NCBI RefSeq assembly: GCF_900496995.4
Contig: NC_044004.1
Span: 78,065,538-78,129,537 of the forward strand
Length of the DNA: 64,000 nt
Reading direction: 5' to 3'
Source: Aquila chrysaetos chrysaetos
Taxonomy: Eukaryota; Chordata; Aves; Accipitriformes; Accipitridae
Part shown: one piece after another, positions 50,101 through 62,100 of the stretch
Numbering within the stretch: the stretch's first letter is position 1
Layout: each line of letters begins with the position of its first letter
Program-made: the position numbers and the translations under genes
Notes under the pieces: model-generated
Seen by the model: the letters and a program-made list of their open reading frames with translations, nothing else
What the model was told of the DNA's origin: nothing
The model's database searches: none

Positions 50101-53100
50101 TCAGCATATTGCTATGCTTCGTTCCACAGTTCACCATAAGGTTCTCGAGTAGGAACAACTTCCATTATCTCAAATTCCCTTCTCCCTGTAGCCCACTTGA
50201 AATTTAGCAGCTTTTAAACAGCCCAATCTGCACTGCCCGGCCAGCAGAGCAATCCCAAAACTTAATGAACATGAATCGAACCTTCATTCCTTGTGGCTGT
50301 AACATAATTGAACCACTCTTTCACGCTGGCAACTCCATGTGGGGGGTTTTCGTGGCGGCGCCTTGTTATCTTTGTGATTGTCGCCATAGGGCTTTCGAGG
50401 GCTCCACACGGTTTGGTGACCATAGTGTTATGGCCCAAATGAAAGTCCAGGGTTTGCACGATATATGTGGAGTGTTCACTAGTACCTGCGTTGAAGGTGT
50501 GGGTGGCATGGGGTAAGAGAGAAAAAAAAAATGGAAAAAGCAGCTTGGTAAGGGTAGTAGGATTTCTCCTCTCACAGGTATTTAACATGAATAATTAGTA
50601 GCCAGTGGCATTAAAAACTGGCATAAAGCTCGCAAACAACAGAAAAATCAAATCCTCAGTAGCTACAGACAGTAAAAACTTCTCAATATGAAGCCAAATA
50701 TAAGCAATACGACCATCAAAATTCATCATACAGAAACAAAGGACTACATAAACACAGACATGCCGTTAACAAGGCAGACAATCCACTTCGTAGGCATATT
50801 ATCGGGGACATATCTAGTATATTTGAAAAAGTACTTTGCATTATTCCACAAAGAAAGCAAACTGGGTAGAGATGGAGAGGGAACAGATCATTATTTTAGG
50901 TAAGTGGTATATTTGGGGGAAATAATCTTGATTCAGACTTAAAGAAAGTAAGTTTTTCTTTGATTTCTTCTTATGTATCAATACATTCTTAAAACTAATT
51001 TAAAGGAATTTAGAGAAGTGAGGAAATGTTTTAAATTACCATCTTCCCAAACTTTCTGGGCTTCTGTCCAAAATGCAATATTGGGTTCTTCAAGGTGAAA
51101 TAAGGCCCATGATTTTGAGCGGAAATTAGGTCCATGAAAACAAGCCAGCGTCATATGGTTTCCATGCAGGCTCATGGATCCTCCAAACTGCATTCCATCT
51201 TCTGGCAATGGCATCTGAAATAAGGATATATGGCACCCAGATACCACTTTCAAAACTCCTGGCCAATGGCGATGATGGGCTGCATCCAAGACTAGAAAGT
51301 AAACATGCAAGAGTAAGAACAAACTTTAGGAAAGAGAAATATACAGGAAGGATTGGTGCCATATTTATATTTTTAAGAAGATGTGGAATTATGAGTGATA
51401 TTTTCTAATCTATTTTATTGACACTGTTTCATTTTTGTGGTCTAAGGTGTTTGTAGCTTAAGAGTACCTGAACAAACATACTTGGAAATCAATGACTCAT
51501 TGTGTTCAGACAAATGATGGTTTCAGCTCATGATTAATAGAAAGTAAGAGTAACATCACACTTCCACTGCTACTCAAAGTAGAAATGTTTTTTTATGAAA
51601 TAGACTTCAAAACAGACTTTGAAAACTATTTCAACTCCATTGAAATAGTTTGAAAACTGCAAAAAAGATTTTTTTATTTTTTAAACAAAAAAGCATTTTT
51701 TAAACTAAAACCTGAAAATAAGATAATCTAAGTCATTATTGTACCCCAGGTCTAGCAGGGTGCTCGAGATAATTGCATTCTTCATTGAAAGGTTATTGCC
51801 AGCTGAAATTTACAGGAAAAATGTACTGAAGATACTATTTCAAGTCAAATAGATATCCTTGCATGTATAAAGTTGCTCAGATGAATTTTTGCAATTAAGG
51901 CATCCTATTTGGGAAGTATACTATTTTTTGTACCACTTACATTGCTCATGTGAGCTTCTCTCTAAGTTGTTGGCCATTGTCTTGGGAGGGAGATAAGGAA
52001 CAGGTCCCCAAGTGGACAAAGCTCGCTTGCTTGTATCAAACTGCTGAGTAAAGAACTCCTGGAGTTTCATTCCTATTTTTATTAGGTCTGGTGTAGTTGA
52101 TCTTGAAATCATCACTTGGAAGATGTCCCATTTCAAGTCCCCATGGACAAATATCTCACTAGATATTAAAAATAGCAAAAACATTAGCAGTTGATCTGTT
52201 TCCTACTGACAACAAAAAAACCCCAAACAAAAACCACCAACGAACCCCTTGCTTTCTAGCAGATGCTTACATTTTTGGTTAGCAATACTGGACAGAAGAC
52301 ATATAGGCAGACATTGGCCTTATCAAACATTATACATTTTAAACACAGGAAGCAGTATTACCTTTTATCAGAGATGCTCGAGTCCAAAGCATTATACAGA
52401 TTAATTTTCCATTCATCCTGTAGTTTAAGATCAGCATTACTGAAGATTCCCATTAGGATACTGGACCCCATATAGTCAACACGTGCTTCAGTAGAACCCA
52501 TGGTAATTTGAATTTTATGACTGGGCTGCTGGTTTGGGTGTTCAGAAATATGAGCTGAAATCGAACCAAAGCGATACAGAAATACAGCATTAAAGATAAG
52601 AAAAACTATTTTTCCAGTGATGTCACCCTTATGCCATCCACATGAAACAGAGGGGCTGAGAAAGCACTGTTTTTTTCAGATTCATGAGGAGGTCACGACT
52701 CTGGTGTACACCAGAACACCCAGCTTCTTTCCAAAGCCAGTTTTACATTTCCCAGATCGTAAGCACTTGTGAAATTCTAGGAAGAGCTGAAATGCTATCA
52801 AATCTTTCAGTTGCCATTTGTCCGGGACAGCTGAAGGGGGCTGGAGGGTTGCACAACTAGGTAGAGTAATTTTAGAGAACCCTGAGACTGAATCAGCCCC
52901 TGATCAGAAGGCTATCCCTTCAGTTCAAAGTGTGTTTCACAGAATGCAAAAGTAAGAATCCAAAGTTTTTATATACTAGCAGGTTCACAAAGCGAGGTAC
53001 TGTGTATATTCTTTAGTTTTTCACATTTATTGTCTAGAGCATATAGTAATACCAGGCAGCTTTCCAACTTACCCACCATCTCCAGGGTATTAACATCTAT

Positions 53101-56100
53101 GGTACCTCCAACAACTCCCCCTCTGGAGTCCAACTGTGATCTTCCCAAGCCAACAGACATGCTAATTTCCCGATCTCTGCTACTACCCACAGATAGACGA
53201 CCCTGGCTTTTCAAACCACTGGTGGTCCACCTAGAAGAGAGGTGAAAATAGACAACGGTTTTCCAGGCTGTCGAAAGAGAAACTGAAAATTATTTACTGG
53301 AAAGCAGTAAATAACATGGTTTAGGCATATGTGACTTCAGGATTAAGCATCTACCAGTATTCATGAGGGGCTTCACAGTTCAAAACTGGAAAATTTAGGA
53401 TTTTAAAGCTAGAAGACAAGAGGCTGTTAACAGCCTGTGGGGAAAATGTCTTTTTGCCCCCAAAACAACACCATCTGTTAAAACATCCTTGATCTTGTTT
53501 TATACTTACGTAGTATTGCCCATTACATTGCTCATATTCATTTGAACATTTAATTGTTTTAGGTTCATAGCAAATACAACCAGTGTTTCCCATGGTGTTC
53601 CTTGCTGGCTTCCAGCTTTATTTGACTTATTAAATGGAGTTGATGTTTTTGAGAGAGTATCTAAACAAAAAAGTAGACAAAAATTTTAATTATTCCACGT
53701 GCTAGGAAAAACTGGCAGAATATATCCATTCTACATATTACAAAAGGACAGACTAACACTGTATTTAAGGAGCATCACAAAACTACGAGTGAGGATAAGT
53801 GGGAACTAGAGGATTTGCAATATGCGTTGCTTTAGTTATCATAGAAATTGACTCATTTTACACATTTATTTTTACTAGTATCTTTAAGAGAAACCATTTT
53901 TAATTTGCAGTCAGTCATGCAAGAGCGTATTTGAAACTATTTAGCTATTTAAAAATACCAGTGTATTCAGAAAATGAATTATTAGTATTTGAATATTCAG
54001 GTAGCAGTTATTTGCACAAGTGCTGCGTGCAAACTTCAAGTGTTAGGGTTTTCCTTGCTCTTCTCACAAAAACCCTAGCAATACACTTATAAGCTTGTGC
54101 AAAATTGCGTTTCCTATTAACAAGCCACTCTAGCAGCCATAAATCCTTCTTCAACTGTGTCTTCTCCTAAAAACCGATCATATACAACATCTTGTTTGCA
54201 TTCTAAATAGACAAAATACCTGTCCTTTCTTTTCTCACAGATAGTTTTCCTAGACTAAAATAAGTACCATACTTCTAAATCTCCTATCTACATCTAATGC
54301 CATAATGTTGTGGTTCCACACAGCCAGCGCTACACTGCTATAAGATACAATACAATAACATTTGTAGTAAAAGAAAGTAAAAGTTACTTTATTTCTTATA
54401 TAGAAACTATCCTTATTTAGACCTCTCAGTATGAGCCCGAAGTCTCAGATGAAATGAAGTAAGTGACCTCACCTGTGAGCTGTGACATTGACCCTCTGCT
54501 AAGGGCATGGTAATTGCTTGGATGAGAAGAGCCAAGAAGATGACAATGCCATCATGTTAAGCTGGAGAACTCATCTAATCCCAGCTAAACAACTCCTGCT
54601 CTAGTAAAAGAAAGTCCAATTTTATAGAAAGTATGCTAACAAACTACACTTTGATTCATCCATTTCAGACATTTTCCTTTCTCTAAGCCACTGACTGTCC
54701 ACTCCCAGGCACAGTGGAAAAGAGTATTTTATGGTTGCTTTCTACAAAGCAGTAATGACTACTTTTTTTCATACAACTGAGGGAAATACTTTAAAAAACT
54801 GAAGAAATCATTGTCTACTAACCTCTCTGAGGCACTGAAGAGTCAGACACACTCCTGGATCTTGTAACAGCTGGAGACTTTAAGCTATGAGATGCTGTCC
54901 CAGGTGACATACTGCTGCTTGCATTATGTTCACTAAAAACATTAGGTGACTGTGCCATGTGTGTAAATGAAGCAGATTGGCAGGGCTGCTCCCACGTCCT
55001 ACAGTATGCTTTCCGTGATGATTCAGGAGAAAGATGCTGGCTTACCCCTTCAATTGAATCTGGTGTTCCAGGACCCGATGCTACTAGAAAAAAAAGCAGC
55101 ACATGAAAGGCAGAAAAACGAATTCATTTTTGTTTAACAATATCCTCCCATACACTAAGAAGTATTTGGAAAGTGTCAAAATATATTTAATTTATCATAA
55201 CTAAAGGTTTTCTACTGTCTTCATTAATATAAGCTCTTTAAATAATTCAATGACCTACTTCAGAAATTTTCCATTTATTCTTTCTAGGATTTTCTATTAA
55301 ACTTATTAGAGTGACTGCATATGGAGTAAATTATAATACATTTATATCTAGTCACATATGTAATAATACACAGGTAATAAATGTTTAAAAAATTCCTACT
55401 ATAACTCCTTGTACAAAAAGGTTTTTCATGATAAGAAGCAGCATCTTACCTGGCAGATTTATTGTTTGATCACCTAGGAAAAGCCGTCTAGCAATGCTTC
55501 TCCTGTACCAAGCCCTTGGAAAGGCTAGAATCTCACTGAGTCGGCGCATATCGTATTTAAAAGAAGCAGACCCTATATCACAGACAGCTGAAAAAGAAAA
55601 AGCATATACACACAACTATAAACTCTCAGTAGTAACAGGTTTTGGTAACCAAATCTAATTAATAGGTGTTCAATACAGTCAAATACTTCTTTACATAGCA
55701 ATATAGTCTCCGCTGTAAAGAAAAAATAGTTTTCCTGAGGTGTTGCCGTTTCTCTGAATCCAATATTAGATACAAAGACATTTTATAAAGGCAAGATGGA
55801 ACCTAAGAATGTAACTGATGTTGGGTCCTAGTTGTGTTGTATGTGCCTCAGACTCCTCATCTGAGGGCTTTAATGGCAGATAATCACAACCATTCTGCTG
55901 TTTGCCCAGTAAGTCAAGATCTCAGGTGCAGTGCGGGAAAATAAATAAATAACAAATCTTTAAACCCCACTTTTACTTTAAGGTTCCTTGAGTATTCAGG
56001 AGTCCAACTCTCACTGTAGCTTCATAGGCACCAGGTGGCAAGGTGGTGAAATTTGACAACTAGTAACTGAACACAGTCTGCAGAACTACCTCACCAAGTT

Positions 56101-59100
56101 AGACATGCAGCAGCGCAGCCAGAATTAAGATAATAACACACAGCAAATGTCAGACTAAGAAAGAAAAAACAACAACAAAACCCAAAAAAGGATAATGAAG
56201 AACACTAAAAAGGCAGCTTGTGATCCTGGAGATTTAATACCACATTTAATTGTGCTACATAATCCATTTTGATTCCACCCCCCCCCGCCCCAAGGGAGAT
56301 GGTGTGAAAACTAGACTATTTCTAGTTTTCATTTAAAAAAAAAAAGGAAAAAAGGGTGAGTGTAAAATATTTTATCCTATTCAGGTAACAAAAGAGATCT
56401 GTGAAATACCTGTTTCTGAAGAGAGGACTATGAAGAGGCATTGTTCGTGTTTACCAAACTAGGTCCAACTGAAAGCTTAACCAACTTTGGGAATAAATTT
56501 AACATAAAGTTCTATTATTATACTAGTTTATCTCTGTTATAAAATGTATTAAGAGATGAATCAGCAATGAGAATCTGAGTTTGTTCATCTTTCTGTTCTG
56601 ATGGGACAGTGACATAAAAGAGCATTCACACCAGGGCACCGGGTGGCCCGCTGAAGTTCATTCCCTTGTTGCTCACTCCTGTATGCGGAGACTTATTGAA
56701 GCTATACTACACAGACACTGTGGGCATACTGCGATTGCTTTCTAGCTTTAGCAAGCAAGTTAGTGCAGCGTAACACACTGAGAAAACACAGCAGAATTCT
56801 ACCAAACAAGCTGAAAAGAAACCCAGCCCAAAGCCCAACCCTCATCGTACACTTTTTCTTAGTGATCTGTAGTCCCTTCAACTGATTGCTCTAAGAAATA
56901 TACACTTTTGGATGATCATCACTCTTTTTGATCACCAGTAGTAAAACAGATCCGCAATGGCCACAACAAAGTGAAATGGCATATTTAGAGTTTGAGGATT
57001 TCAAAACCACTATTTTAACTCTAATGATGCGTGACAGTGAGGAATAAATGAAGTATTTTGGGAAGAAGTTTTTCTTGATTTTTTGGGTGGGAAACAAGAA
57101 CTACTGGTGTAGCTAATATAAAAATATTTAAAAGCTAACCAAGCTACCGAGTTTGTCATTGAAACAAATTATGTAAGTGAGAACAGATTAGCATTACATG
57201 TTCCATCTCATTGCCGTTTATACAGTCATGTATTATTGCACTGCAGTCATACAGACTTTTGGGGTTCTCAAAAAACAGGGTTAAAAAATGAAGGGCATAG
57301 ATATTGCTCAACAAACAATACTGTTCAAAGACTCTTGTCTCTTAGGTACAAAGCTAGTGTATACTATGGGATTTTAGATCTGAAGAAAAATATACCTTGT
57401 GCCGTTAGGTGGAAAACGACCATCCTCTTTTGTGTGCTAAAACCATATAATAAAGTTGACATACTAAGATTACTCCTAAATAATGACTTGAAATCACTTC
57501 CTTCTGATAATACCTGACAAATATCTGCAGTACAATTAAAATGACATGTAACTTGAAGCTGACTGAACACAAACAATTTAGGCTTTATCTCTGTGGTAGG
57601 ATGGCCACAGCTAACAGCCAAATGCCCACCGAGCTGCTCAATCACTCCAATCTCCTGTGGGAAAGGGAGAAAACAGAAGGAAGGCAAGGAGACTTGTGGA
57701 TTGAGGTACCAACAGTTTAACAGGGAAAGCATAAGCTGTGCATGCAAGCGAAGAAACAAAAATTATTCACTGCTTGAATTCACTGCCCATTGGCAGGCAG
57801 ATGTTTAGCTATTTGCTGGAAAGCAGGGCCTCAGCACACCTAACAGCTGCTTGGGAAAACAAATGCCATAACCACCAATATCCTCCCCTTCCTCCTCCTT
57901 TCCCTGAACTTTTATTACTAAGCACAACCTCATATGCTACGGAATACCCCTTTGATCAGTTTGGGTCAGCTGTCCTAGCTGTTTCCCCTCCTGGGCAGAG
58001 TGGGAAAGAGAGAAGGCCTTAAGGCTGTGCAAGCACTGTTCAGCAGTAGCCAAAACATTGGTGTTATCAATACTGTTTCAGCCACAAATTCAAAGCACAG
58101 CACCATATGGGCGGCTATGAAGAAAGCTAACTCCATCCTAGCCACAGCCAGTACAATCTCGAAACATTCAATGGTCACATTAAGTCACACAGACTGGTGT
58201 CCGGGACGTGTTTGAGCAAGCCCATTTAGTTATATTAAATGAATCAAGAGGCTAAAAAAGGTGCATCTGCAAATAGGTACTCCAAGTACCATTAAAATTG
58301 AATGTATCAATCCCTACTTCACTCAAAAAAGCAAAAATTTTACTACACACTACAAGTAGATGGCTCTCATATAACATGTACAAAAGCTGCTGCGAGTAAA
58401 GTCTGTCACTGGAACAGCAGTTCTCTGATTAGCTGAACAGATGGAATTAAAATGAAACAAGCATTTACCAGATATGTTTATCAATGTAGTATCTATCTTG
58501 CTGGTAGCTTTGCTTGCAGACTGACTCTCAAAAAAGGAGGAACCTCCTGAACGCCTTATTCGTGACAGGCTGACTTTCACAAACTCAAGGTTAATGCTCA
58601 AAGAATCCTTCCGGCCAGTGACCGAAGTTGGTTCCTCATCCACATTACCTAGAAATAGAAAGGAAAAAGTTTAATCTTCTGTGACCTTTTCAAATCTTCA
58701 GTTCAGAAAACCATGCCAAACTTGAACGATGTTCATTAAAGCAAACAAAAACTTGTTCTGTACCTAAAGCTCCTGATCCAGGGGTTAGAGCAGTGACAGC
58801 AGATTTTTGTTTTCCAGCTCCATATGGATGGAACACGTAAAGGGAAAAGTCAGACATGCAGGCAGTAAAGCTCAGGCCTGAAGAGCTGCTACTAGAAGTA
58901 GTCAAGTCTGACTGACTGCTGCTGTGCCGTGTTCTGCCAAGAGGGCTGCCTAGTCCAGGTGATGAACCTGAAGACAAATTTTTTTTTTTGCAAAAGTTAG
59001 TTTTAGTATGAAAGCATTTTCAAACGTGAAATATAACAGCAATATTAAACAGACCAAACGCACATCAAATTATGCCCTTGTAGCAGCAATGCAGCTTAAA

Positions 59101-62100
59101 TATTTTATGTCTTGATACTAGCCTTCTGTAAGAGATAACTCAACTTGCTTAACCAATGCAAGAAAAGACTCCAATATACTCTATCTGTGCAAGCTTTTAC
59201 AGGAAACTGATACAACATGAAGAAATCCTACTGAACTCACTAATACATAAATGTCTAGCCTTAAGGTGTGTAAAAGCTTACCTTCTGCTCTGATTTTAGA
59301 CAACAGAACATTGTATTTATTTATGCTACAAGCTGTATATAGTATAAACATTCATATACATATTACCTGGTGCTCCAGATTTACTAACTGAATTCTTCGA
59401 GCCACTCTGTGAAGTATTGCCACCAATTGACACATTTTCTGATGGGTACGTTGTGCCTAATGTTTCCAGTTCTCCACGGTTTGAAGAGAAAACAAGATCC
59501 AGGGAAGGCAACTTCAGCATACATTCAACTCTTGATACCGGCAAGCAACTGAACTTGATTTGAGAGGGCTGAAAGACAGAAAGAAAATAAAGCATTCAAT
59601 GAACAAATACGAAATACTAAAAACATCCCAAATTTGGCTTATAAAGTGCTATTTATTTATTTTTTAAATCTAAGCAAATTACAGCCTTTTCAGACTGGTT
59701 TTTAGAATTACTAAGATGACTGTATACAAATGGATATAGATACATTAATTTCAGGCAATCCCTCCAACACCAGGTCTATTATTTGGATCAGTTTTTGGAA
59801 AACTTAGACACAGGAAGCCTGGATGCAGCAGAAGACATGTACATCCCCCTCTCTTCCTCCTCCCCAAGCCCATTCATAGCTCATCTCATGTGAGAACTAC
59901 ACAGAATCACTTGAGGTGATGCCAAAAGCCTCAGCTCCCCTCAACATATTCTTGGCCAGATGAGTTTGCAAGTAAAAGCTGAGAGAGGCTACAGATTGTT
60001 GTGGTTAATTTTCACAGGCATTTAAAAAAACCCCATCCGTTAGAATATGTTGTTCAATTTGGGAACATAATCAAATTTATACCAGGAAAAATGTAATAGC
60101 AATGCTCAGATCAAGCTCGAATGCTCTGAATCACTCTGCGGTAGCACTTTTCTCTCTTACACGTATAAAAAGCCCAGACACGTCAAATATTAAGCAGTAT
60201 GAATAATGTCTTGTAGATGATAACTGTACATTCCTACATTTTCCATATAAACTGAGAAAACCTTTAATTATTATTTTTGTTTTGTAATGGTACCTATAAA
60301 CAATGGATAGAAATACTAGTCATGAAAGATAATTTAAAAAAAAACCTCCAAAAGAGACTAGTAAAGTAGTAATGATTAAAAAAGCTGAGAGCTTTTGTGA
60401 CTTCTCAAAATAGCTCATTTCTGTGGTCTCCATGGGACCAAGATATGTCAGAACTGCTGAAATAAGGCCTATTTTATCATCACACTAGGCATTAATATCT
60501 CAGAAAGGACACTTCAAAATATTGTTCATTTTTTTTTTATTTTAAAATGCAGACTTAGAAGCATGGATTGTCTCAAAGACTGTGACTGAAGTTACTTACT
60601 ATGCTGAATGTTGAGTTAAAACCTCACCTGAACTCGTACATAAACCACCACATCTACAGGGAAGGATGAATATGCCGATGTCGAGGATGATACTAACGAT
60701 GTTGTGGATTCTTCTAAGGGATCTTGTATATCGAACTGTCCCATATCTTCATCCTGTGAACTAACAGCTTTTAACAAGTACAAAAACTCATTAGAAAGTG
60801 GAATTTAAAGGGAAGAGCAGCTCAATGCTACCAGAAGACAAAAAAGAAAAAGGCTAGAGTACTAGAATACAAATACGCAACTTACCTGTGTAATTTCTTT
60901 CAATGGGTGTAATTGGAATGGTTTCAAGAGCTTTCTCTAGAAAGTCCAGTAAGCATGGGCTAATCACCATTTCCTCTGGCAACGACTGGAGCGCAACCCA
61001 TGCATACAGTTTAGCGGTTTTCACTCCACCACTTCCTTTCCCTTTGGCTGCAACATTTAGAAGATAAATTTGTCTAATGTAATACCACTCAACAGTAACT
61101 GATAAACATTAGAAGGTAATTCATAACTAACAGCGGTTTCCTCTAATTCTCTGTATCATCATCTGAAAAGGCATAAATCAGATCAGTTAGAAAAAATTAA
61201 GCCATAAGTTTTCACCAAGAAACTGTGCAAAACCAACTATTAGTCTGTCACGCTTGATCGTAATTCCATTGCACGTGTTCTTGACGAAGCACTCTTACAT
61301 CATTGTCACCACTTTGCTTTTTAGAAAAAAGCACTGAAGTCAGACACACAAAATTCTTCTCCAAATACACAATGCAAAGTAACCACAGCTGACTGGAAAT
61401 GAAAGTGGAATTAGGAAAAAACAAATACATGAGCCTGGGAAGAATGTCAGTTTAAACTGAGAAAATACATCAAAAAAGTAAAACTGTAAATGACAAGTCC
61501 TACTATATTAATGCAAAGAATAACTAAAGATTCTAAACGAGCATTTTTAAGAGCTTGGAGCTAGCTAGAGTATAAACTAATAAAAAGACTGTTTTCTTCT
61601 AATTCTGTGGAAGAGGCTGGCATGTGGATGCATGCTCACCAAAATATAAATATGCACAGAAAGTATTAGTACCAGCTCAATTACTTTCTCTATGAAATAC
61701 AGATATTAGAATGGAGATAAATGTAGATATTGATTTTAAGTTCTCCAATAAAAATATAAACATTAACTTAAAAACTAAAACAGAGCTTAAAAATCCTTTT
61801 ATTTGCTAAAAAAAACAAGCACTGAATTTTCATTCTGTGCAAACTATTCTGTCTAGTGCCTCTGACTAGACTGTCCTATCTTGCTCTTACTGGAGACCAA
61901 AGACAATAAAACAAGGTGGTTTCCATTCCAGAGAAAAAGTATTATAAAAAAAATAATACAGATAACAATAAAAATGTTTCAAACCAATTCAGAACTAATA
62001 AATATTTATAAAAATACAAGGCATAAAGAAATGCAGTAATTGCAATCCCTAGTTTTGGGAGACATTTATATCATCATACAAGTGCAATTTCCCTAAGTCC

